From Mytilisepta virgata (taxonomy: Eukaryota; Mollusca; Bivalvia; Mytilida; Mytilidae): a stretch of DNA of 64,000 bases. Positions 42,647 to 53,305 of the stretch are shown piece by piece. A program made the translations under genes and the position numbers. How positions within the stretch are numbered: the first letter of the stretch is position 1; each line of letters opens with the position of its first letter. The stretch is taken from NCBI GenBank assembly GCA_028015205.1, contig CM051515.1, positions 10,806,001 through 10,870,000 of the forward strand, written 5' to 3'. The notes below the pieces were generated by a model that saw nothing but the letters and a program-made list of their open reading frames with translations, had not been told where the DNA came from and made no database searches.

Positions 42647-43009
42647 AAGATATAGTCGTAAAGAATGTGATTTATTTTAAAATTTTCCTGAATCCGTTAT
42701 TTTGATAGGTAGCAACAAATTTGAACAATTATTTTAACCATAAACATAAAATGACATGACTAGACCATATTACAAATGTAGAAAAGATTATTTTGGTAAT
42801 ACGAATTGTTAAATATACATAAACCACATTTCAAAATAAAATTAATTCATATTATTTCATTATTTATGTTATTTCCGTAAGTTTGTCCTTTACACTGCAT
42901 CACACAATATTTAACAGTGGTTTTTCCAGTCTCTTCGGATTTAAATCACTCGTAATTCGAAATATGACAGAATCAGAATTGCTGTCATAAATCCTTCTTT
43001 ACCGGGGTC

Positions 43010-43370
43010 CTAGTTGATCTCTTCACTCTAAAAATTTTACGGTCGTCATGACGAATTGTTGACCATTACAGTGTCCCAATATATAAGCTCATGTTGGACC
43101 TGTTCCCACTGTCATAACATTTCATGTAGCTCCACTGATTTGTGACTACCACCAGATTGACTTTGTTGAACTTCACAACGGCGACGTATACGGAGCAGAA
43201 ACTGCTTACCCTTTCGGAGCACATGAGTGTTATAGGAGTTCATTGTTTTTAGTTTTCAATGGTTATCTGTTGTGCTTGTGGTTTTCATTTGTCTTCCTGG
43301 GTTTGTCTGTCTAATGGATTGCTTTGTTTTGTTGGCTCCTTAGGTATATTTGTCTTCTTTAAATATATCT
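43010..43370 (+). mobile_element. Recurrent retroelement tail with upstream 3' UTR-like block
   Basis: Shares aaattttacggtcgtcatga and gacctgttcccactgtcata with the inverted copy at 47080-47170, followed by the gcttaccctttcggagcaca tail. Non-coding. Confidence 0.7.
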
Positions 43371-43439
43371 GTGTCAGGACAGACACTTTTTAGTTCTCGA
43401 CTCATGTTATTTGATATATAAGCATTTAAACAGAATATT

Positions 43440-43860
43440 AATTGTTGTTTGTTTAACGTCCAGTGACAAATAGTTCGTGCTTCTTCAGGACAAGAACCAG
43501 ATCAATAATTTATGAAACAATTAAATTAGGGGTAAGACGGGAGACAAAGGTGAACCGATTTTGACTGCGACTGTAACAATGTGTAAAGGGATGGATGGTT
43601 GGGTAAGGCCAAATATGTTAGCCGTCTTTTACCTACTATGGTCTACAGTCAGGCTTTGCGTATTATGACCTGAAAACCCCCAACTAGAGGTCTCCCATAT
43701 CCGTAACCTTTCAACGCGCTTGGCAGCTCTATGGGTTGAGCTTCCGTGATCCATTACAGGAGCCTCAAAAGGAATAAAAAAGTGGATTTTCCTCAAAATA
43801 GCTCCATTCAAACCCAAGAATATTCCTCTTTCCTCTGTTGACTCTACCCTACAGAAACTC
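43440..43860. repeat. Probable dispersed repeat
   Basis: Non-coding, with a different composition from its neighbours (ttgtttaacgtccagtgaca, gctctatgggttgagcttcc). It looks like a short dispersed element, but no second copy occurs in the window, so this is a weak call. Confidence 0.3.
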
Positions 43861-44759
43861 CCTTAAAACATTAACAATAAGACCCATCAAAATGGGCTTA
43901 ATCCTTAATAATTGTGAAACACATTCTAAATTTTACTTTCACACTATTATAATAACTGAAGGATTTACTGAAACAAGTTAACATGCTGCAACAGTAATTT
44001 TTCATAGAAAATGATGTTGTGAAGAACCACTCCGATCATAATTAATGCATGTACTCGGATGAAAACAGTGCAAACTGTTCTGTTAGTTTTTCTTATAAAC
44101 AATAATTTTTATTTAGTTTTAGATTTTAAAATTTTGTTTTTTTTCGGAAGAAAAGAAAAAGGACATTTGGTTAATTTCAAGCAGTACAAAACAAATTGTA
44201 AGTTCTATTTTAAATTAAAAATGATATTTCGCGACCTCCAGATCGTGATATTAAATTCAAACCACCTCATTGCTCATGTTCCTCTTCCCCCAACGAATAT
44301 AGTAATGATAGCCATTCTATTGCTGATGACCTAAGCATCATTTACAACAAAAATTAGCATGATATCTTCGAAAAAGATCCTAAATAGAGTAAGCCTTAGC
44401 CTTAAATATAAAAATATTGCAGTTAACGAATATGCCATAAAATGGGTCAAGAAAGAGCATGAAGAATTTGAAATACTTTGAAAATGACTCAGGTCGATAA
44501 AGTCATTAATTGTTGTTTGTGTTCGACGCCATAGAAGTTGCACGAGTTGTAAATGCAGTATTTTACCAGATTAGAGAAACATTGCTGTACCTTCATGACA
44601 ATTATGTCATTGTACTAAACCACACATGTCCTATCTAAAACAAAATAGAATCAAAGAATTCATATGTACGTCGACTTTCTCAGTAAAGCGAAATAGCTAT
44701 CCCATTAACTTCTAAGACGGGAAATTATACAGTTCTTGCTAATATCATCATTATTTTTA

Positions 44760-44945
44760 CGAATTGATTGACAGATACAAGGTTTCTACCCCACAAACGA
44801 GATCAGATATCTTCAGTTATTAAACAGGACTTTTCACTTAATATTTTTCCGTTAAAAGAGAAAGACATGTTTACTCCTTTGGAGCATCTGGGGTCACTTT
44901 TTTCTCGGCGATCAAACGGTTTTTTCCGTTCTGTAGTTTCACCTA
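44760..44945 (+). mobile_element. Decayed retroelement fragment
   Basis: A LIDRYKVSTPQTRSD-like stretch near 44765 followed by tttactcctttggagcatct resembles the DLVDR...tail arrangement at 1285-1440. Diverged. Confidence 0.4.
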
Positions 44946-45545
44946 AATAAAAGACAATTACTGGATGCTAAAAGATAAATTTCATAAAAAACTGGTCAGA
45001 AAGAACTGTACATTTGACAAATTATATGGCTGTGATGCATCAGATTTTATCTTAAGATTCATACAGAAAAGTGAAGATGATATAGTATGCAAAAGAGAAA
45101 TTAGCTCATACCTTCGACATAACTGTACAGATATGAGAGCATGCACATACAATGAAAGTTTATCAGACTCACACGCAACGCCAGAACATCATTGTAAAGT
45201 AGATGTGAGAAGGATATTATTGATAATAACGACCAAACCATGGAAAATTGTATATCAGTGATTCAAACCGGTGCATAATTTCTACAACTGTATGAACAAA
45301 GTTCATTAATTCAAAAGATATTTGCATTTCCTGAACTTCATTGTCAGTTAAAACACGAGTATATGTTGTATTGTGAGTTGTGTTGTTCGCAGCTTTTGGT
45401 TTACATGTATATTGTACTTTGTATAAAGACAACAGGAATATATATTTTGCAACAATGATTTATTATAACGTGTATGACACCCAACAATATGAACACAATA
45501 CAGTTAAAGGTTATTTAAATGGATTTCAGATGACTTAAGGCAATG

Positions 45546-48500
45546 TCATATACTTTTATAGCCGTTATCAGGTTGTTCGCATCTATTTATAACTTTTGGC
45601 GCCATCTTTTCAAACTCTTGAACTGTTACCAGTTTGTCACCTGTTGAAGAAGCAAACAATCAAACTAATTAATATCCGTATAGTTTCTAAAACCATTTGT
45701 GGACACAAGATTTAACAGAATGTTTAGAAAAATATCTATACAAATGTAGTTAATGTAGTATTGATTATACAACTCAAGATAGTCCTTAATCTGTAATTCA
45801 GATTTGATATAATCTCTTGTTTTCACTAGTTTTTGTAATGGAAAAATTATTTAGTAAAAAAACTGCCAACGTCTGCACCGATGATGTAACTCTAAGGAAT
45901 TGGGTACGCAATGCTAACGCCAACATGAAAGATATGATATAAATGTAGTATACAGAATCTATTAAGATTTCAGGACCATAAATGACCAAGTGATTCTCTA
46001 GATGTCCCGGATGTTCCATACATCATAATGACAATGCCTTCGGATAGATTTGGGGAAAGATATTTGTACGCACTTCTTGCTTACATCAACAACAAAAATA
46101 AATTACGACCGTGATCTATGGAGACACACCTAAGTACTTTGTGTTTGTGCATGTATCTATACCTAGAAGTTTCCCTAGACCAATTTAGCGTGGCGCTGCG
46201 CCATGCCTCCATCTTTAAGCACCATGCTGCCCTCATCATGAATTTTACAATGTGCCCCAGGTAGCCAAACCTAACTTTCAATTATTAGTTTAATCTTATC
46301 TTTTTGAAGAATTTAATCATGTCCCCCTTTTGTGTTGGCACACTTTTATAAAACTTTTCACCATCACACCATGGTGAAGGCTGTTTATTGCAGGTGATTA
46401 TGATCATTATAATGCCCTCATATCAAGGTGGAGTGCACCCAATATTATCCTTTTTAACCAATGAGTGCCCTCAAAGTACGAACTTTACCATGCCTTCACA
46501 AATTTCTGGGGAAAGCACTGTATACCAATTCAACATTTGCATTGCTAGTTCCTTAGTTTTGTCTCGTTTTGCTATACATATTTATTGATTATTATTATTT
46601 GATGACACCCACGGTTTTTTATGGGAGTTTACATTGCTAGTGTTTTAGTTTCTGCGCTGTCTTGTTCTAGTTTTGTTTAGTTTATTGTTATTTTAGTTAT
46701 ACATATTTCCTTGTCGCGTTTGTTTGCTGTGTTCCATTCTCCTGACTGTCTTTTCCTTGGACTTCGATATTCTTTTGCCGATATTTATTTATATTAATAA
46801 ACAAAAGGACAAATATACCAAAGAAGCAATAAAAAAACACGTAATCCATTGGACAGACAAACCCAGGAAGACAAATGAACAACCACAAGCACAACAAATA
46901 AACACTGAAAACTAAAAAACAATGAAAAACACGAACTCCTATAAAACCAGGAATGAACCCAGGTGCTCCGGAAGGGTAAACACTTCCTGCTCCGTATGCA
47001 GCACCTGTCGTGAAGTTCAACAAAGTCAATCCGGTGGAAGTCACAAATCGGTGGAGGCACATGAAATGTTACGACAGTGGGAACAGGTCCAACATCATCT
47101 TAGATATTGGAACAATGCAATGGTCAATCAATTAGTGATGACGACCGTAAATTTCCTAAGTGATGACTTCAACTTATCCCTGATAAAACCCAGGTTAAGA
47201 AGCTTTTGTGACAGCAGTAATTCTTTTTAACGAAAGTCAGGGTAACTCACGCATGTACTTGAAAATCGAATAAGCTGAGAAACGTAGACGCCATGTGCAT
47301 GCGATGCTGGTATATTGCTACTCAAGAAGAGAAAATTAACAATAGTAAAGTTGAAGTCATTACGTTTGTCATAAAGTTTTGTCTTCAAATGTCCCTCATG
47401 GTCTATTTCAAGGAAAAAATCCAAGTATGAAGCGGGCATTAGTGTATCTGTAGTATCCTTAATTATAAGCTCCGTTGGGTAGAAAAGATGTAGAAAGTCT
47501 TGGAATTTGTCGTTATTTAACGACAACACGTCATCTATATAACGAAAAGTGAAATTAAAGGATTGAGCTAGTTTCCTTTTGTTTTCAGGTATTAACCCTT
47601 GAATGAAGTCCGCTTCATATGAGTACAGAAACAGATCGGCGAGGAGAGAGCACGGTTGGTTCACATTGGAATGCCGATTGGTATGACAATAAGGTTCACA
47701 AAATTGCTCGGTATATTTAACTGTAACAATACTTGAGAATATGAACTCCTGGTTATAATACATAGATAAAAACACCCGTAAACATGTAGATGTAAAAATA
47801 AAATATGTCACAAAATACCGCAGTAAATTTAATGCACTGATGAATATTATCGAAGTTAAAATGTCAATCAACGTACCTGTACTATCCAGGGCATCAAATA
47901 ACCGTTCTGCCTCTTGTCTATCTGAGAACAAGTAAAACATTTCATCCAACATTATAACATCATCGTCATTTCTGTCGTAGAGGTTGAAGTTGCAATGATT
48001 TACAAAAACAACCACTTCAAAGTGTTCTCCATTCTATTAAAATAAATAAAAGTATAGCTCACATATCCTGATGATACTTTTCTACTGCTGAGCAGAAAAT
48101 TACCTTTGTCAGTTTCAGTTGAATGGTGGTATCTAATGTACTTCTTTTTTCCATTTTTTTATTTTAGTATTAAGTAGTATTTTTTATTTTAGTATTAAGT
48201 AGTAATTCTATTTAACGAAAGTCAGGGTAACTCACGCATGTACTTGAAAAGTGTAAAAAAGGGATTATTTAGTATCTCAGTATTATTGACATTATATCCC
48301 AAGATTGCTCTAGGTTTGTCTGCTAGCATCAGTAATGCAATTTTTGTATGAACATTTACATAATATTTGAAATACATTCCCATTAAACTATTTAAACATA
48401 TTAAGAAATATACCGCTTTTCTACATTTATTATTCTTTTGCGTGTGGTTGTCGTTGTCAATTACAGCCTTTTCATATTAAATAATAGACAACTCTTGAAT

Positions 48501-49948
48501 TCTCCCTGTTAGTGAATATCACACATGAGTTTATAAGATGTCTACTTCCTTCTAATATTGAAATCAAGGTTAAGATTAAGTTTTGATAAAATGCTTATGA
48601 ATTCACCCGACAAACCAGTTAAATGTAGGAGACGTATTTCTACATTTTCTTAATGATACAGGTAAAGGGAAGGGGGGGGGGGGGGGGGTCTGAGTTAGGT
48701 AATAACAAAATTTTATTTTGATTTTTTTTCCTTAAAAAAAGAGATAAATCTGACGCTTATTTGATGAACTGATGAGGTGCACGGATACAGACTAGTATAT
48801 CACAAACTGGTAAATGACTTAAAGAAGGCGTGAATAAATAGAGGGTTTTTTCCGTTGGTGGACATAAAGGTTGTGCATTATACATTTGTTTTTGCACACA
48901 GCCGTAAATAATCTTAGGACCTCTATAAATCCACACAATAACTTACCAGCTTTGTTGATCTTCTAAACTTCAAATTAAGTCCAATTGTTCCCTTTCTACC
49001 TCCACGGTTATTCGCGGAAACAGACCCAACGACCTCCAAATTTTTACGTTTAAAAGAAGCTCCTAAACTGCCTCCCCTATTACCACGGTTATCCCCAAAT
49101 ACAGATCCATCAACTTTAAGATTTTTACGTTTAAAAGAAGCTCCTAAACTTCCTCCTCTGTGTCCTTTGGACGTCCCAAATCCTAACCCACTGACCTCCA
49201 AATTTCCGCGACGATGCGAAACTGCTATATCAACCCTTCTACCTGTGCCTTTGTCTTTAGTTATGCCCCCTGTTATGGTTGTGGTTTTCTTCTTCTGAGC
49301 TAAAGCGAGGCTGATAAAAACCAGAAAGAATAAACAGACTCCAGTTTTTATATCCTGAATAAAATGAAAAAAAACATATATTGATACTTTTTTAGTCAAA
49401 TTAACCACTCTATATTCAAAAACTTGTTCATCAATTGCATATTTAACTTCAAACATATGCTGGTCGGGAGAATTGGTTACCATAAATCTAGATACATGTA
49501 CACAGAAAATGATAAGAAAGAAATTCAATGTTATGATTAAATACATGTATGACAACTTCAGTGAAACTACATTTGTAGGATTTGAAATATTTGACCTTTA
49601 GTGAGTAAAGTATAATATGGCGGATGAAATGTAGACAGAGAATCCACACATGTTCCAGTGGCTTTACTTTTATTTACCCCACCCCCTCAATTGTTGTACT
49701 TATTTTCTTTGGAGCTGTAGCTAGGTCGATAAGAATCACGAGGAGAAGTGAACATGTTCCTACTTTAAAATGCTAAATGAAATAAAATAAAAATTATTAT
49801 AATACGAATTAAAGACAATAAAAGGTGAAAAAAGCTAACAAATATTGTAATAATACTTGCAGTATATACAAATTTATAATATAACATCAGAAACATATGA
49901 TAAAAATATCAACATTGAAAATGATGAAAGTAGTTAAAGGCTTACCAT
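45546..49948 (-). CDS. Gene B: expanded glycine-rich cationic peptide with modified EF-hand tail
   Basis: Exons: 49946-49948 (ATG, donor gtaagc), 48947-49354, 47877-48033 and 45546-45640. Phases match gene A; 220 residues. The signal peptide ends LALA before Gln. The glycine-rich domain has an extra 26-residue unit (GGSLGASFKRKN appears twice), which accounts for the 78-nt longer exon 2. The domain ends KFRR, a basic cleavage site. EF loop 1 reads DRNDDDVIMLDE and loop 2 DSTGDKLVTVQE: in both, the Gly at loop position 6 is replaced (Asp, Lys), so calcium binding is probably weakened. Intron 3 holds a retroelement fragment. A second, dead exon-2 copy lies in intron 1. Function is inferred as for gene A, with a likely shift in the role of the tail. 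Confidence 0.78.
46620..47180 (-). mobile_element. Recurrent retroelement tail, inverted, in gene B intron 3
   Basis: Reverse complement of the tail at 41430-41660 (ttacccttccggagcacctg on the minus strand) plus the upstream 3' UTR-like block. It continues into the RT fragment at 47227-47700, so 46620-47700 is probably one 5'-truncated element. Confidence 0.75.
47227..47700 (-). mobile_element. Reverse transcriptase fragment in gene B intron 3
   Basis: Minus-strand frame reads SLLADLFLYSYEADFIQGL, then FNFTFRYIDDVLSLNN (catalytic YIDD), then SYLDFFLEIDHEGHLKTKLY and SNIPASHAHGVYVSQLIR. These are RT palm and thumb segments of a retroelement whose tail appears elsewhere in the window. It is open in frame with the upstream EF-hand exon only by chance, because the intervening intron is read through. 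The family is possibly Penelope-like; this is not confirmed. Confidence 0.75.
49674..49772 (-). pseudogene. Dead or alternative exon 2 inside gene B intron 1
   Basis: Follows a tttag acceptor at the same phase as exon 2. It encodes 32 residues resembling the signal peptide (HFKVGTCSLLLVILIDLATA), then PKKIST, and meets a stop just after the equivalent of the cleavage site. No usable glycine-rich part follows. If spliced to the ATG exon it would give only a signal peptide plus a dozen residues. Confidence 0.65.
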
Positions 49949-50022
49949 GCTGTTGCTGAAAGTTTTGTATCGGCAAATTAATATTCCTAACAATTTGTTT
50001 GATTATACACATTTTAAACATA

Positions 50023-50080
50023 GGGAATTCCCAAAGAAAACCCTGCTTGTTCAGCGGTCAAAATTTCCAAATTACGAAAT
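50023..50080 (-). promoter_or_regulatory. Gene B promoter with perfect kappaB palindrome
   Basis: GGGAATTCCC at 50023-50032 is a perfect symmetrical NF-kappaB site. The family-wide block with GGAAATTTTG and ATTACGAAAT lies at 50056-50080. A TATA-like tgtataatc is near 50002-50010. The ATG is about 75 bp downstream of the kappaB site. Confidence 0.65.
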
Positions 50081-50459
50081 ATGATACAGCTGAAAAGGAT
50101 CTGAATCTTCTTTTAAATTGTCTTCCATCCGCATTATTGACAGAGGACAACAGATGGCCCGACCACAAAATAACATAACATGAAAAGACAATTCTACAAA
50201 TTGAAAAATATAAATTGACCATGTTTACCACATGTCAAAATAAACTTAATGTATTTTGTTTTCATTTTGTATAGTTTTAATAGGTTTGTTCCTGACACTA
50301 CTGCAAACAATAACAAGCTACATGAATATTCGATTTCCTGTTGCATATTTCAGGTTGTAGTGATAAAGTTAAACATAAATTATATATAAATATACTAAAT
50401 AAATAAATGATTTGGAAAATACGTTAAAGGTATAAAACGTCATGAGATTTCCGAATGCA

Positions 50460-50640
50460 ATAGGTTCTATCCGGCCACTGTGGTTCAAAACCTTGGATCC
50501 ATCCGGGTCTTTTGGTTCTGAACCTTGGTTCTATCCGGGTTCTTTGGTTCGAAACCATGGTAACTGGTTCAACATCCGGGTTCTTTGGTTATAGGAACCC
50601 AACTTCTTGGTTCTATCGCGGTTCTTTTCTAATATCCCCC
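50460..50640. repeat. Short tandem repeat, GGTTCTATCCGGG units
   Basis: About five diverged units with words ggttctatccgggttctttg and gttc(g/a)aaacc. Non-coding. Confidence 0.8.
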
Positions 50641-51586
50641 CGTTTAACTTAGAGAAGATATCCGCAAGTATCCGAATAAAGAGACAGAGTAGGTCAAAGA
50701 CGCTTATCTTGTTTTATATCATTTATACATTTCAGCATCGCCGGAAATGAAGCTGTAAGGTAAATACCTTCTCATTTTAATTATTTAACATGGGAAACTG
50801 GACAAAAATTTAACATCGTATGTATTTATATCAACCCAAATATACAGTATATCTAACATCCGTTTTTAGAATCATAGTCGTTCCGTTTTCATTTATTTTT
50901 CACTACTCATCCCTCATTTCATTCATAATAAATTTTAAAACTTGGAAAAAAAACGACATTCAAAAGGTCAACCATTCTAATTATGTGATTTAAAGAATCG
51001 GCATTTCAAAGATGTGGGTCAACACGGTGTGGATCAATAACGTCCGCGTCAATGAATTGAGACAAAACTGTGTGCATGTACATTTATATTTCTATTAATA
51101 GATCGTATGCATAGGAAACGCAGGAAACTGCAATGAAAAGTGTAAAAAAGGGATTATTTTTAATCACAAAATATTTTTTTAATATGAATGCAGTTCAAGC
51201 AGTATTCATGATCAAAAATACTTTTTTTTCAAGTACTTTTTTGTTGAGCTGACTATCATGACTAAATGATGAACTATATATATAGCTATCAGATAGCGAA
51301 ACGACTCGAGGCCCGGGACTGTGGAAGACTTAACAAATTTAAAGTTTTGTTTTGAATTGTATTTATTGTTATTTTCGTCTATTTTAGAAATCCAGGAAAA
51401 CAATATTCTATTTTAACCGAATCTTAACAAATTTAATTTCGCGCGCATGAGGGAATTATTAGTGTTGTCCGGTCACGAGTTGAATATTTACGATATTAAA
51501 ATTCTTGAATTAGTTATCCTATAAATAATTCACGTCGTATATTTATATAAACGGTCAAACTTGTAAATGAATAAATAAAAAATACT

Positions 51587-52060
51587 TATATTCGGTTTAA
51601 GACGGTGCTAATTATCTGGAAAAACCTCTCGATCTCACTGATGAGACAGTAACCGTATTTTCACTTAAAATAAAAACATATATTCGGATGAAGACGGTGT
51701 TAATTATCTGGAAAAACCTCTCGATCTCACCGATAAGACAGTAACCGTATTTTCACTTAAAATAAATACATATATTCTGTTGAAGACGGTGTTAATTATC
51801 TGGAAAAACCTCTCGATCTCACCGATGAGACAGTGACCGTATTTTCACTTAAAATAAATACATATATTCAGTTGAAGACGGTACTAATTATCTTGAAAAA
51901 CCTCTCAATCTCGCCGATGAGACAGTAATCGTATTTTTTCACTCAGTTAAATATTTTGCAGTAGACACTTGTGAGACAATAACCGTATTTTCACTCAGGT
52001 AAATATTTTGCAGTAGACACCTGTGAGACAGTAACCGTGTTTTTGCTACTTAGGTATATT
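51587..52060. repeat. Tandem repeat, about 93-bp units
   Basis: Four units start near 51587, 51681, 51773 and 51866, sharing aattatctggaaaaacctct and gagacagtaaccgtattttc. Two shorter degenerate units follow to about 52060. Confidence 0.9.
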
Positions 52061-52463
52061 TGTCCTCTTTCACTCAGTTAAACTTTTCTTTGTCGTGTTA
52101 AGCAATGTTAAGTGTAGAAATTATTGAACAACGTGTTGATTTTTTAGTTTAGATTTTACCACTGTCGATTGTCAAGAGTTCACATGGTTAAGTAGTCATG
52201 GTCAAAATTTACCTTGCTTCCTTCTATCTTTGCCTGTGTCCGACCAGGTATAATGTATGTTCTTGTCTGCTAACAAAAAATACTACATTCAATCGCTTCA
52301 TACAGTTTACAGACAGACTGTTAATCATTTAAATTGTGGATCTATATCCATCCGATAATAGTAGCTACAAGCAAATGTATCCTAATAATTATTACCGTCT
52401 AACTTATATTAAGTGTTTTTTTTTAACGGTATTTAATTTTCGGTTAGTTTGCGTCTACACTTG

Positions 52464-52772
52464 AAAGGCGAAACTTGTATTACGCGTTCAAAAAGATAAT
52501 GTGTGGATAAGAAATCATAAAAAGTTACTAAAATCGGTGGATCTTAGTCGAGTTTTTACAAACATTCAAACGGCTACGATAAGTCGTAAATGTGATCCGA
52601 TTTCCGGTCTCTAGTGTACGTTGTATTCTATTAATGTCTCGGGTCCAGTTTCGATCGCAATCGTACGATTGTTTGTAAAGATTAGACTAAGATCCAACGA
52701 TGTTAGTATATTATTATGATTTCTTATCCACATAGTATCTTTTTCAACGCGTAATATAATTTTCGCCTCTGA
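52464..52772. repeat. Fold-back: inverted arms of about 100 bp
   Basis: The left arm (52464-52565) with gtgtggataagaaatcataa and ggatcttagtc pairs, at roughly 80% identity, with the reverse complement of 52671-52769. The spacer is about 105 bp. The minus-strand frame at 52611-52883 covers the right arm and shows no known domain. Confidence 0.75.
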
Positions 52773-53305
52773 AGAGTAGTCGCGAACAAAGCGAAATACT
52801 TGCGATAAAACCAATATATAAACTAGAAATTTGTGCCACCAGAAACGATGTGCACCCCCGGCACTGCACAAGTCAAAAAACAATTAACAGTGAAAAATTA
52901 GCAATTTCATAATTTCAGCTTGAAAATTGGAACCCTGAATCAAAATTTCAAAATTGAAAATCTTATTGCACATCTACACATAGTGAATGATTATTTCCAG
53001 AGACAAGGCAAAATTACCAATTGCACCATTTTCTGTCCCAGTATTTGATCCCTTAATAGATTTTCAAAATTAAAAACCTTTTCAAACATCTACAGCAAAT
53101 AAAGAACAATATTATATACACATAATTTTTTTTTTTCCAACAAATAAATATTCTTTATTCTTCAGATTGCCTGTTACAATTATACTTCACTGTCCAAGCC
53201 CCAATGAAGTATCCCTGTGAAATGCTTTCTGAGTATCCAGGAAAATACTCAGAAAAGTAAACAAAATTAAAAAATCACTACATAATCTATAACAATTTTT
53301 TTCTA

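Noticed and set aside
44965..45261. 98-codon plus-strand frame (MLKDKFHKKLVRKNC...)
   Set aside because: No recognisable domain, no splice support and no paralogue in the window. It sits beside a decayed retroelement tail.
47227..48015. A 262-codon frame joining an EF-hand to a reverse transcriptase
   Set aside because: The EF-hand exon ends at a clear GT donor at 47877. The rest is intron plus a retroelement fragment that happens to stay open.
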